This document shows, in pieces, positions 12,677 through 25,700 of a stretch of DNA of 64,000 nt (position 1 is its first letter; the number at the start of each line of letters is the position of its first letter). The notes beneath the pieces were generated by a model. It was not told where the DNA came from. It saw only the letters and a program-made list of their open reading frames with translations, and did not search any database. A program made the translations under genes and the position numbers. Source of the DNA: Otis tarda (taxonomy: Eukaryota; Chordata; Aves; Otidiformes; Otididae); contig CM048557.1 of NCBI GenBank assembly GCA_026413225.1, positions 69,492,987 through 69,556,986 of the forward strand, read 5' to 3'.

Positions 12677-12779
12677 CAGCATCATGGTGTGTGTTCTCTC
12701 TCTCTTTGCATCTATTTACTTTAAAGTCAGCATCATGGTGGTGTGTTCTCTCTCTCTTTGCATCTATTTACTTTAAAGT
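12677..12779 (+). repeat. Tandem duplication, two copies of 51/52 bp
   Basis: The unit starting cagcatcatggtg and ending ctatttactttaaagt occurs at 12677-12727 and again at 12728-12779. The only difference seen is one extra base (ggtgtg versus ggtggtgtg). Each unit contains a (CT)n run. The near identity points to a recent event. It lies 62 bp before a CR1. Confidence 0.95.
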
Positions 12780-12840
12780 CCCCACCTCTTTGCAAGCAAC
12801 GAGCTCTTTGAACGTGATTGTCCCGAGGGGTGCTCACCAT

Positions 12841-13115
12841 AGGACAGGACGAGGGGTAATGCTTTCAAAATAGAGGGAGGTAGATTCAGATTAGGAAATT
12901 TTTTTTTTTTTTTTACTCCAAGAGTGGTAGAACAATGGAACAGGTTGCCCAGAGAGGTGGTGGATGCCCCATCCCTGGAAACATCCAAGGCCAGGCTGGC
13001 CTTGCTCTGAGCAGCCTGATCTGGTTGGAGATCCAGATCCCTGCTCCTTGCAGGGGGGTTGGACTGGATGGTTTTTAGAGGTCCTTTCCAACCCAAACCA
13101 TTCTGTGATTCTATA
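12841..13115 (+). mobile_element. CR1 LINE 3' fragment with internal T expansion
   Basis: A sense CR1 begins at aggacaggacgaggggtaatg. Its internal T tract (12898-12914, 17 T's) is far longer than in sister copies, which breaks the reading frame. Then come caggttgcccagagaggtgg, the coding tail, a 3' UTR with tctggttggagatccagatccc (local duplication) and ccattctgtgattctatag. Confidence 0.95.
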
Positions 13116-14373
13116 GTGGACAGTAATGGTGGTCCTGAGCTGCATCCTGGATTCCCAGAGAAAATGAGCCATCTTGGTGATGTGTTTATGCCAAAGGCTC
13201 AATGCCTTTTCATGTAGTAGAGGGAGGAAAGAGCTCCTGATTTTCACAGAAGGGAGGGAAAAAAAAAATTAGTGAATTTTGGAATGGCATTTACTGATGC
13301 TCTTCAAGACTTCTGGGTATTGAGGTAAATATGAATTTTTGCAGGGTGCTGGAGGGAAACCCTGGTATGTGGTGGGCTGCCAAGGCTGGGTCAAGAGCTT
13401 CACACAACAGCCGGGGAAGTCAATCAGGGAGACGAGAATCAGGAAATGGCTGAGCAAGCCAAGGCGCTTGGGGTGATGGGGATGTAGAGCAGGGCGTGCT
13501 GCTGAAGGAAAAGGGCTGACAGTGGCTGCTGAGCCGGTGAAGGGGCCAGGGTGGCCTTCCCCAAAAGGTGAGGGATGCTCCAGGGATGAGTCACTCTGGC
13601 AAGCAGTGATTGATTACAAAAAGCCTCTGGCAATTAACTTCTGAGGCCTGTGAGATGTTTAATTAGCAGACAATTCAGCAATTTATTGTGTCAGTCTGTA
13701 CTTAATCGTGTGCGTCTGGGATGGTCTGCTCCATAGCTCCGTCGTGGACTCGTAGGATTTAAGGAATAGAGATATCCCAGGTTCGACCAGAAAAGGTTAT
13801 GAAATCCAGCAGAACTGTGTGTTTCTCTCTTCTGTGCCGTCTCTGCTGTGTAGGAGTGCTGACCTTGATTCTTTAGAAGCTGAAGACAAGCTGTGAAATA
13901 AATTATTTTTCTTCTCCAAGCCGAGTAATCTGAAATAGCGGGCTGATAATTTTCGACAATTTATTAATCTGCTGAGAAAGAGCATTAATAGTTGAAATCT
14001 CAAAATGTTTTGTTTACCCTTCAGTTTCTCATGAATGCTGTTTAGAAAAGATGGGTTTAATGGATCTTTTGGAGAAAATAATTTTCCAGTGTTGATAATT
14101 TAATCCACAGATTAAATTTGACCCACTTCTCTGTGTCATTATTTCACCTCAGGTATTTATAATCTAAAGTCCTTCCTCCATTGTACTGGGCTTCAAATCC
14201 TAGGAGGATTATGTGTAATTATGTGACAGACGCATGGGACAGGAAAAGCTAAAAATGTGCGCATCTTTTTTTTTTTTTTTACCTGCTGGGGAGATTTGCT
14301 TTCCTCATTAAGAGACACAGCGAGGAGAGGAGGTTTTTCCTGCCATGTACCACTCCAGATGGGAATATTTATT

Positions 14374-14461
14374 GTGGCGCAGCTGCCCCAGGTTCACGTG
14401 CGACGCTCGGCACGCGCGGTGACGCTGCTGCGCCATGAGGTCGATATGAAAGCTGAGCGCA
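14374..14461. promoter_or_regulatory. Isolated CpG-dense patch with E-box
   Basis: About 12 CpGs fall within 88 bp, in an otherwise CpG-poor AT-rich intron, and include the perfect E-box CACGTG at 14395-14400. The patch is too short for a conventional CpG island. A regulatory role is an inference from composition only. Confidence 0.3.
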
Positions 14462-14937
14462 CCTTTGATTCCAGGCATCGTGAAATTTTCAGGCACAGCG
14501 GGGGATTTATAGCCTGTAAATAGTACGTGCGTTATGGAAACCATGTAGGAAATGGTTAATGGATCTCAATGGGAGAACTAAAAGAAACGGAATCTGACTT
14601 GGTTTTTAGGTAACAAGTACTTAAAAGCAGCAACAGCAAGGAAAACTTAAGCAGTATTTTCCTGGTATACTATTTTTTTTTTCCATAGTAGCAAGAATTT
14701 TATAAAGAAAATGGCTCAGCGATAGATAAAATTAAATGAAATTAATTTTGTGAAATCTTGCTCCCTGTGAAATTACAAATTTTGGAGCCCAAATGTTCCA
14801 TCCCAGTTAGACGTTACCTTTTCCAAAAGTACCTGTGAGCTACCATTTAATGTCTTCAGCCCACAAGAATCGGGCAACGCTGCTGTTAAGAACAAGATAC
14901 TCAAGTTACAATCCTAAAAATCCCACTAAAAGCCATT

Positions 14938-14983
14938 ATTTATTTATTTTATTTTATTTTATTTTATTTTATTTTATTTTTTT
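14938..14983 (+). repeat. (TTTTA)n microsatellite
   Basis: Two or three TTTA units lead into about six TTTTA units and then a T run. It is largely uninterrupted, so length variation between individuals is likely. Confidence 0.93.
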
Positions 14984-16585
14984 CTGTAAACTTTAGGGTG
15001 TTTTTATTTATAGAGCTTGACTTCAGGAATATTAGGAAGATATTTGATATTACAGCTACTTGAATAGTGACCTGAAGATGCATGCATGTGTTTTGTTTTT
15101 GTTTTGGTTTGGTTTTTTTTGTCCCCATAGGATAACTTATTGGAGTCAGGTTTTTTTTTTTGAGGAAATGAGCAATTTTAGAGAACAGTGATGCCTGATA
15201 TTTAAAGTATCAACCCAAGTTATGCCCTGTGGAGAGAGCAAGAGGGGTCAATGCTTTAGGCTTTGCCCTGATCATCGGTAGGTCTAATCTGGCATGACTT
15301 TGAAATACCTCTTTCTGACGATGCATAACCATTAAACTGGTCCAGTTTCTTGGCTGTGGGCCTATCGATAAATACACACACATTGTTTATGCATAAAATA
15401 AAATATCTGTGCACAAATACAAAACCGCTTCTGGTTTTGAACCCCTGTTTAGAGAACTGCTGGGTTTCTTTTTGGTTCTTCAAAGTGGGCAGATAAGATT
15501 TTGTAGAGTTTTTGAGTCTGAATGGAGTGCCTCCGAGCCAGGAAAAGTAATACCTGCTGCTGAGAGTGCTGGCGGAAAATACAGATAAGCTTTCCTCCTC
15601 TTCTGTCAAGAGGCCCTCTCTCTGGTGCATACCTGCCCGGCAGGCTACGTCTGATGGGGCCACGGCTGGAAGAGCGCTTGCGATGACAAAGAGGTCACCC
15701 GAGTCTATGAACTACTGTTCTCCCTGTGTAGCTTTTCAGCTGTGCTCTATTTTTAAGTGTATATCCCTTTATTTGTGCTTGATGTGGAATACGGCGCTTT
15801 ATCCTTCAGCGTGCGAGCTGTTTGTCATGCAATGCCGTTTGCGTATTTGGCATTAATCTCCACTGTGCTCTTGTTTTATGGACTTTATTCAGTGAAATAA
15901 TTTTTTTTTTTTGGTTTCACACAAATTAATAGCTCATTTTTCCAAAGCTGTGCTCTGGTTTTTCTGTAGATCTGTTTGAATCTACACAAACGCTCACCAT
16001 CCCAACTTACTCTCTGGCTTATTGTGAAGTGTGTCACAATCTCTTTCTGTGGTGGGTTCATCGGAAGAATAATGGCCAACGAGCACCGCTCAGAGCAGAG
16101 CCGAGTCCTCTGCTATGGCAGCAAAGACCTCTGTTCCTATGCCAAACTGTTAGCAGTGGTCAAAGTAGGGCATGTGGTTTAACGGTGAAAATACGAAACC
16201 AGGAAAAAAAAGTATTTAGATAAATTTTCTAATACCAAATATTTCTGTGTAAAACCCCTAAGTATTCCTGTTGCAGAGTCATGAGTATGGAACAAGACCG
16301 TGTAAAAGTGAACATCTTTGTATTATTTAGCGTGGCATTTAGCACAGAACAAAAGTATTTCCACAAGTCCATTGTTTCCAGCCGCACAAGAATTACTCTG
16401 TTTTCTCTAAATGGACCTTCTTTTTGATTTGCTTTGATTCTACGGGTGTTTCTTACTAAACTTGGCTTGTAATTCTTGGTAAAACTCTGTATTTTCTGGA
16501 AAATGCTTATTTTTGAAGACTAAATCAAAGTTTGCTTTTGTATGTAGTCTACCATGGCATTCCATCAGTGAAGATGAAAGCCCTA

Positions 16586-16910
16586 AGGAGGGTTATAAAA
16601 AAGATGGGGAGAAACTTTTTTAGCAGGGCCTGTTGTGATAGGACAAGCAGCAATGGTTTAAACTAGAAGGAGGTAGATTTAAATTAGACAGAAGGAAGAT
16701 ATTTTTTGTGCACTGAGGGTGGTGGAGCACTGGCCCAGGTTGCCCAGAGAGGTGGTGGATGCCCCATCCCTGGAAACATTCCAGGCCAGGTTGGCCGGGG
16801 CTCTGAGCAACCTGATCTGGTTGGAGATGTCCCTGCTTCTTGCAGGGGGGTTGGACTGGGTGGCCTTGAATTGTCCTTTCCAGCCCAAACCCTTCTGTGA
16901 CTCTATGATT
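16586..16910 (+). mobile_element. CR1 LINE 3' fragment
   Basis: The sense copy starts near aggagggttataaaaaagatgg and covers gagaaactttttagcagggcc, a mutated basic segment (frame broken near cagaaggaag), then caggttgcccagagaggtgg and the [20 protein letters not shown] tail. The 3' UTR ends ccttctgtgactctatgatt. Length about 325 bp. Confidence 0.95.
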
Positions 16911-19200
16911 ATCCATGACATTTACCTGGCTGTGGAAAAGTGGTCTTGTCACGCAGGCCTAATTTCCTTCTAGAAGGCTGAGAGTTTAACTGGCAAAGCT
17001 AAATTCTCTGAGACACTGAGCTTAAATTATTGGAAGCCATTTGACCTAGAACTAAATATCACTCTAATTAAAAAGTGATCCCTGCAGCCTATCGAAGCCT
17101 GACATATGGAAAGGTGTAAGGACTGGCAGCTGGCATGGGCAGGAGTAGTTCATGGGGCATGGCTCCTGGTTGGAATTAGTGCTAATGGGGTGACAAAGGC
17201 TGCTAGTGACTGAATTCACCACCAATAAAGTGATCTGGAAACAAATCTGATACACAGTGATGAAGACAGGCTAGTTTGGGAAGGTAGATTTGGTAAAAAC
17301 AGCAAATAGACGTAGGTGTTGAGTGCAGGCCATGCCCGCGGGAGGTGAGTCCTGGGGTCGTGTCACAGTCCTGGGGAGGTCTGGGAGAGGGAAGCTTCTT
17401 GCGGAGATCTGGGTTTCATGGCAAAGGGCTGACTGAAGGTGAGCTGCTAATGCTATGCCACAGAAGCACGAGGAGGATGGGGGTAATGGTGGCACATCCC
17501 TGTGCTTCAGTGGTGAGGAAGGCACCAGTCCAGTCATTTCCACATGGTTTTGGTTGTTAGCATTTAAAAAATGGGTTTTGATGCAATAGAGAGCTAAAAT
17601 GGGTTGGTGAAGGTAGGATATGCTCTATTTATATGGATTTTAGAGATGCAAAGCACTCGAGTTGTCATCTCAATATGGCCATGCAGGCTTGGGAAGATAA
17701 TGAGCAAGTCACGCCAGCTGTGGAGGTTCTTTTGGAGGGATCTGACTCTTTGGTGACAGTTGGTAGGTGCTGCTGTTGCTCTGCCCATGCTCAATGGTTA
17801 AAGCCAGCCAGTAAACCACAGCACAAATCAAAGGTGGTGGGCAGAGTAAAAACTTTCAGGGAAGAGATTAAAAATCTTTGGATTCATGGATCTGGAAGTA
17901 GATGTACTGGGCTTTGTTTTAGCAGCTATTAGGTGTCACAAACCTGGCTTTGGAGTATAACAAGTTTTTTTTTTCTTTTTTTTTTTCCCTAAGATCTCTA
18001 GAAAAGTAAATGAGCAGCAGGGCATTTCCCATAATATTTCCATTTTCAGCTGTATTTTTAATATCTCTTCCTTTCAAATAATGGTGTCCATGTGCTTAAA
18101 CACAGACTTAATATATACTGGTATTTTGACCTGAATGTGGGACTCCACAAATAGGCACCCCATTACCTACAGAGCTGTTGTTTCTTCATAGTTTCTTACA
18201 GCCGCATATTTAAAAGGCTTTCTGTATTCTTCTAGCAGAAGACAAACATATTAGTGAAGGAGTAGCTAGTGTTTCTTTGGTGTACGATAAACAAGACCAG
18301 CTCTTTATGAAGGGATTTTCTTGAAATCTGGCAGAGGAAATGGAAGACGCTGCCATGGAAGGTGCTCCTTCCTCAAGGCTGCCCGTGGGGTTTGTGGATG
18401 TGACCAAGGCCACTTTCACAGCCCTGAGGAGCAGAAGTGCGTCCTGGGCCCCCTTTCACCCTGCTGTCATCAGTCCCTCGTGGCAGCTTCCTAAAGTGAT
18501 GGTCAGACTGGTCAGAGGAACAGGGACCTCCTTATTAAGCTGTTTCTGGTGGATCCTTGGAAACAGTCTTGTCTTTATTTCCTTTGCTCAGATTTTCCCA
18601 CTGTCACATGTTTTCATGGCTCTGGCCCAAGACCTTTCCTGTGTTGCAAAGATGGGTGAGCAGCTGCCTCTCCAGCCAACATCAATGGCTTTCCTGAGGA
18701 GGCTGCACGGATAATTTGTTCATTGTGGCCGCACAAAAGCAAAGCCCTTCCTTCCTTCCTCCATCACTTTTCTGCCCCATCCAGCCCTCGGTTGAGCCCC
18801 TGAGTGACTTGGCATGTGGAGCAGCAGCAGGAGCAGGTACCGGAATGTTGCACCACCATGGTGGGTCATCTTCACTGTTCACTGCCTGCCGTTGATGCTT
18901 CATGGGGAAATCTGTAGCGTGAATATGAACAAGCACAACCCTGACTTCGGGATCAATGGATGAGCCAGCGTGGTGTCTGCCAGCTTTGCGTCCTCCTGCT
19001 CTCTGCAGAAACTGGGTGGCACTTTGGCTCTCCGGATGCTGAAATTGCTGAAGGAGCAAGTTATGGGTCTTAACTGGACCTGTGAAATAAGATAATATGT
19101 GTACAGATTTTTGAGACAGAGCGAAAAAGCACGGAAGATTATTTTTATTACGGGTTTGTAATGCCTAGTGGTTAGTCAGTCATTAGAATATGAATATTTT

Positions 19201-19227
19201 TGTGTGTGTGTATATATACATATAAAA
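19201..19227 (+). repeat. (TG)n/(TA)n dinucleotide tract
   Basis: A tgtgtgtgtg run passes directly into tatatatacatata. A short compound microsatellite. Confidence 0.8.
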
Positions 19228-19704
19228 CATAAAGTTCAGTTCATATAACATTCTCTTGCGAGACGTTGTGATGGAGATGATGTTGATTTCAGGTAGTTTT
19301 ATAGATGATGTGTGTCGAATAGGATTCTTGCATTCATCAGCCGTTACAAGATTTTTGGGTATCTCTTGGGACAGTTCTTTTTATCCCTATTTTATCCTCT
19401 TTATCCTCTCTGCCGTGGTGTCTGTGCAATAAGTGGGTGATCATTAGCATTTAAGAAGCAGAGGTGAGGATCTTAAACTTTTTCTTGATGCACCCGGAGC
19501 AGAACAGGTGGGCGTGCAGAGCACCTGGGGCCGAGGCAGGAGGCCGTATCCGAAGCTGTTTTAAGAATTAATTATTCTGGCAAAATCGGGTGTGGTGAGC
19601 AGGGCTGGTTGGAGCTCTGCAGAAGTGGATAGCAGTCTGGGGAATGGGTGAGGAAAAAAAATCCCAAAATGAGTGCTAGAGGTGGGCATCAAGCGAATAT
19701 CATT

Positions 19705-19722
19705 ATAAATATATATATATAT
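19705..19722 (+). repeat. (TA)n microsatellite
   Basis: About eight TA/AT units (aatatatatatatatatta) in AT-rich flanks. Confidence 0.8.
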
Positions 19723-22700
19723 TAATTCCTGCTTTAGTTTATGGGGACTGGAAGAGGTCCATTTGTCTGGAGTTGCCTGTCGGTACCCACAGTAACACTA
19801 AGTTCTCTTGACATGTTCTTATTAGCCACCTGTTCTCGGGGCCAGGAAACGTGCCACCCTGCAGGGATGTGTCACAGTGGGCAGCACGGGGTTGCCAGTG
19901 TGGGCACCAGGTAGCTGGGACGGAGCGGGATGGTCTTGGCAAAGGGGAGGGAGTAGCAGCGGTGGCTTTGGCAGGAGCTCGTTGTCTGCATGGCCGTGGA
20001 GAGCAGTGAAAGCCCTGCATCCTGCTGTCTACACACTCTCCCGGCCCTGCAGACGAGTGCGTTTGCGCTGGCACCACAGATTTTCAGCTTTGGAAACGAG
20101 GAGCCAAGTATCCTACTATGCTGGAGAGCAAAGAGCGTTTTCAATGGCTGTTGAGGGAAAGACGGGAACACGGACAAATACCTACTGTGGTAGGTCTGTT
20201 GCAGGTGCATGGAAGAGCTGGTTGCATGTTGTATCCTGCAAGAAGAATTCCAGAAGCTGGGATTGCTTTAAAAGAGAAAAAAAAAAAACCCCAGAAATCA
20301 GATCTATATCTTAATTAAATCAAACAAGCTCCCATTGACTTCAAACCCCAAGTGGTTAACATGCACGCGCTTCATCCAAATCTTACGTGGAAAAAGCAAA
20401 ACCAGGCCATCTCTGATAAACCCCAGGTATTTAAATATCTAGGCAGGTGCTGGGGGAGCTGTTTAAAAATAAGGAAAATATTCAGCTTTCCAGTCATGTT
20501 TAATTTAAACTGTTCAGCTTGAGGAATGTTCTCAGGCTAAGCTGATGCTCTGGAAGTTGCTCGGTTGTCGATAGTGTTTTTATAATTACTCCTCCTTACT
20601 TGAAATGGGCTGAAATGGATAATCCTGTTAGAAGTAGTACCTTTCCAGTGCAGTGCTATTTAAATGGGAGCAGTGCCCTCTTCTGAGGCTGGAGGTGGTG
20701 GCAGAGCCAACCCAGCAAGTCCATGGAGAAGGGATTTGCAGCTTTTTCTAAATTTATGCTGGCAGTTGTCCCTAGCAGGCTGAAGAGTAAATGGAGGTTG
20801 GATCCCAGTGGGCTTGGGAGCTCAGCGGTGTCTGGATGTGCTACTAGCAGAGCATTTCTTGTGTGCCCCTGAGCAGAAGCTGGCACAAGAGACTTGCTAG
20901 TGAATGCTGTAGCTTGTCTCAGGCAAAAAGCGATCTTTGGGGTTGCGTTATTGCATGTATACGGATATTTTATCCGTTGGAAGAAGTAACTCTACTCCCT
21001 TGGAAGCAGTTACTCCAACTCATTCTTCAGATGCTAGAAACAAATCTAATTCCAAGCGTTCTTCATAAACTTCCCCCCATGATGTGATCCCAGACCCTGG
21101 TGTGGTGGTGGATGGGCCACCAATGCAGCAAGTGGCCAAGAGCCCCTGGTAGACCCTGCCGTCTTCAGAGCACAGCGACGTCTCCTACTGCAGTCTGGAG
21201 CGTGTGGAGCCCTTACTGGGTTCCCTGGTGAGAGCGCTGGTCCAGAGACTTTGCGTGCTATGGGATAACAAATTTACTTGTCAACTTGGCCGTGACCAAG
21301 GACTGTCGCTGTTCTGAAGAGACGGAAAAGGAGGTGATGAATGCTGTGGGAATGCGCATAGCAGGGCGGGCAGGTGGGATGCTGGCATCTGCCAGCTCCT
21401 AGAAACAGTCATCACTGAGCCTCCTGCGTCTGGGTGGACCTTTGTGTTTAACAGGTGTCCTCAGTAGGATTTTCTTCTATTAGATGCTACATGGCAAGAC
21501 ATTAATAAAAAAAAAAGTCTAATAAACCACAAATACTCCACAAGAAATAGTAATGCTAGAATGACTCAATATTACAACTTATTACCTGTGAATAGTCAAG
21601 TGATACGTTAAAAATTGATACTGCAACCCCAAATCTTGATCATGTACCTCTATTGAACGGAAGATCGTGTCTTACGCCAATGCGTACGTACAAAGCAGCC
21701 TCACCCTACGCAGAGAGTAGGCTGTAAGTCAATGGAATTATTCCTGATTTATGCTGAGAGAACCCAGCTCAGTAATTCTTAAAGATAAATTAATTGTATC
21801 TGATATGCTTAAGCATACAAACAAACATCTGGGTGATTAATTTGTATTTACGCTTCAGGAATATATTGGGAACATTCTCATCTTTTTTAATGAAGGATCA
21901 CCGGGATAAGTTTTCTCTGAGGTTTCTAGCTGTACGTAGACATGCTTTGTTGGGATTATGTTGAGAAGTGGAATTAAACTCTGTCAAGTGATTGCACAGC
22001 AGGATCCAGATTCGGTATCGGAGTGAAAGTTGCACTTTGAAATTGAAAGTTTTATGTATGAGGGTGGAAAAAGAAATCAGGAATGGCAGTTTATAAAAGT
22101 CAAAACAGTGTTTCTCTTCTGTCTTGCCAACTGAATGTAACCAGCCATCTTAGATGTTTTTTCCTTTTATTCTGTTTCTTCTTTAAAGAGATGTAAATTT
22201 TGCTGTTGAATAAGAATTACCTTTGGAAGGGCGACAAAATACATTTCAACTTGCCGTGATGGATAATAAGACCATTAGAGCAACAACAGAAAATCTGATT
22301 TAGGGTAACCTGGAGGCGCGTTGGGAGAGACTCCAAAGCAGCATGAGCCAAACGCCGGGGTCGGTGCCAGGTAGGAGGATGAATCCATCAGGAAGACTGT
22401 CAGTCCCTGGCAAGTCTTTGTCTATGCGCTAGGGAGGAATAAGCAGCCTAGAAAGCTGCTTTGCAGGACACACGGTGGTCAGGAATATGTAATTTGGGCA
22501 GAAACAGGAGATCACAATGGTTTTTGAGTCACCAAATTACGTGACTTGTTGTTGCAAGCAGCTATCTCATGTGATTAATTTCATAAACTAATCAAACATC
22601 AACCTAAAGGTTGTTACGCTTCTCTCTTGTAACTGTTCCCATTATTGCCACGGTATTCCAGGACCACCTACGACGTGTAGAAGCCTTGCCGTTTACATCC

Positions 22701-25700
22701 TAAAGTAATTTCCAACCGATTGATTAAAGTTAGCTCTTATACAGTAGAGGGAATTCCTTTCAGTATACATCTCCTGTGTGGATTTGTAGGCAGTAATTGT
22801 ATTTCTGCTTGACTGTTGCTTTGGTAGCTCAACAAGCTACAGTGGTCAGTCTTTTTAAGATTGGCTGTCCCTTTTCTTGAGCATCCAACTGAAGACATCA
22901 CATTTGGACTAAGGTGACAATTGTTTGTCAGCATCAGGGAAGTCTGGTCACACTGATATGGTCTCATTTTGCTTTATCATAATATATGTATTTAGGATGT
23001 GTTTTATGGCCTTTATGTAGGTCATTCTGGATTTCAGGGTGTTCGTCCTGAAGGGAAGGGCAAGCACATTACGTGTCCTTATTGATCTCTGAGATACTGG
23101 GCTTTTTCTATGGTTCTATTTTCTGAAAATGATGGAGACTCCTAATTTGAGTCATTACGTTGTTAAAGGGACCAAAAACATTCACAGCCGTTGGATTAAA
23201 ATCCCTCTCTCCATCAGTATCTCATGACACCTTTAGGATTATTGAAACCAGGCAACCAGACCTAAAATAAATTGAGCCGAAGTGGAACATGTTTCAGAAA
23301 ATGTGTCGGAGCAACAAACGGAATAGGGTATTACTGATTGGGGACGATGGTTTGAAGATTGCATGAGTAAATCTGTCTCCTCTGGGAGGAGGGAAATCAA
23401 ACGACTGTGGATGTGATGATGTTTCAACTTGTACACCACCTTGTGCCACCTTTGAACAACTAGGTTGCCACAAAGAAAATATTGAGATGTGTCAGTGCAT
23501 GGTTTGGCACCTTCCCCACACGATGCTGGTTTGTACAGCGCGTATATCAATGTGGAGCCATGTGGGGAACTAATAATATTATCTGACTTTGAAGTTTTGG
23601 TAAAATGAGCTTGCCCTTTGTGGACTAATTCTGTTTGGTTTGGTTTTTTTGAACAAAATGTTACTGGGGAACAAAATACTTTGAGTCAAGATGTTCTTAT
23701 TTGCTTAAAATGAAGTTTCCTAATTTTAAGAAACGCTATAATTTGTAACCTTTGATTACATGTAAACTTTTCTTTTGAAGAATCCCAACGTTTATCGTCA
23801 TGTTGAGGGTAATGTTTCTCTGAAAAAAATTTTGTGTGCTGTTTTGTTGGTGGGCTTCCCTCAAAGCTGGCTCGAAGGAGGGATGATATCTCCTGGGTTA
23901 GCAAAATGCTGTTTCTGGACACGGGTGAAGGCAGAGGCTTCTGTTGGGCCCTTCAGCATGATTAGGCTGGTCGAGAGCCGTGCGCCTCCGTTGTCTCCTT
24001 TTGATTGTCTTCTGACAAAGTAAATCAAGAGGAAGAAAGCTCAGTTAGATTTGTATTCCTCAGCCTCATTTTAGCTGTTATTGGCTAATAAACTCCAAAT
24101 GAGCTCTTGTTCAGAGATGTCACTTTTTGTCAGATTTGACTATGGAGCACGGTTTCTTTGCGACAGCTTTAACCAAAGACTCTGTTCGTTGTTCTTACCT
24201 TTGTTCATACAAAGTTGATTTTTTTTTTTTCCCCTCCATTGAATTACCCTAAGTCTCTGGATGAAAACCGTGGCAGATTCAGTGCAATCTAGGTTTGGCT
24301 GGCATACCTGAAGCCGTGGCTGGTGGAGCCTCCCTGGCGAGGTTGGGTATAACTGAGCGTGGTTTGACGGCTGCTTCGTGGAGGAAAAATGTTTGGAGGG
24401 ATGGAGGCAGCACGTGGCAGTGAGCAGCGATCTGCTTTGCAGTGCTGCACGAAGAGGGACCGGTGAAGGTGTTGGAGGCTCTGGGAGGTCGCGTTGCAAC
24501 TCCCACGCTTCTAACAATCTCTGAGAGAGGGTTGTCAGTGTGTCGTCTACAAGTGTAGATGGAGTTGGGTGAATGACTCTTTCTGTTAACTTTGTAATAA
24601 CCAACTCATTCACAGGGCCTGCTCTAGAGCCTATTGAAGTTAATGAGAGCTGTTCTGCTTGCTCTTCTTTTTTTTTGTGATTGCTAATTGTGTGTAAACA
24701 GCTTTGGGTCATCACAAGTTTGTTTATTTGAAATTATTTGCAGATTAATTTTGGTAATTCATTACCATGAGCATGCAGGGTGTTCAGCCTTTGAAGTAGA
24801 TGATTTCAGTTTTTCACGTTTGCAGCTTATGCCTGCGCTCCGTTGCTGTATCCTGACTGAACGGAGTTGTGAGCATCCTCATTTACTTCTTCCAAACTTG
24901 ATTTGCCGTGCATTCATGGTCAAGTTCACAGGAACTTCTGACCTGCTGTGCTGAGCCTGGTCAAAGCTCAGTCCTGCCCAGTGTGTGTCTTGATAATGGT
25001 CTCATTATGGATGCTTAAATAATGAGTACACGGAGCAATTGTTGGGTTTATATTCCTAATGAACTGTGACATTGCTGATGACTAATTATCTTCCTTGCAA
25101 CTTTATGCAATGAGCATGGCAGCATGGAGCGTGAGGTTCCCAGTCCGTGTAACGTGTGGAGCGGGCAATCTAGTTCAAGACTTTTCTTTTCACTTTCTAA
25201 AGAATTTAAATATTTATGTATGTCTGCATTATTTTAACATTATTCTGGTATCAAACCATGTTTTCCAGCTTTCCTTTTTCATGTTCAAAGCAAGTAACAC
25301 TGGGGTTTCTGATTAATGGTATTTTAGTAAATATTTTGTGGGCTGTGGTTGTTTGAAGATCAGCAAGCACTCAAGTATTGAAAGGAGGAAGGGAAGCGTG
25401 AGCCACTGGGTCAAAGCCTCTATAGAGCAGAGCTGGAGGATGTGCTGTTCATGCCATGTGATATGGGGCCCAGCAGCTTGGCCTATTTGGTCTCACTGGA
25501 GATGTGTGGGACTCCTGAGGAGCCCCACACAGAGTGACCCACAGTACAAGCATGCTTCTCAGCTAAGGCACGTGCATTGTGGCTCTGGGCTGTGTGAGCG
25601 CTTTGGCTTGCAGAGCTGAGAGGACTGGTGATACTGAAAGGGGAAATTCTGCAGTTGACTTTGTAGGCAAAGCTGGTGGAGATCGTAGGTGACAGCCAGA

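Larger units (their letters stand above)
13116..16585. other. Intronic, no gene; AT-rich, CpG patch, (TTTTA)n
   Basis: No coding segment is recognised. There are A/T runs at 13259-13269, 14265-14280 and 15900-15912, a pentanucleotide repeat at 14938-14983 and a CpG-dense patch at 14374-14461. The block 13640-14240 is AT-rich, repeat-free and homeodomain-word rich; see findings. Confidence 0.5.

Noticed and set aside
13760-13795. ggttcgacc resembling a tRNA T-loop
   Set aside because: The B-box (GGTTCGANTCC) is not matched, and no acceptor stem, A-box or anticodon arm fits upstream.
24140-24715. 191-codon open frame on the minus strand, longest outside CR1
   Set aside because: With about 3 stops per 64 codons, roughly one frame this long is expected by chance in six frames of 64 kb. 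No domain, signal peptide or splice context is recognisable.
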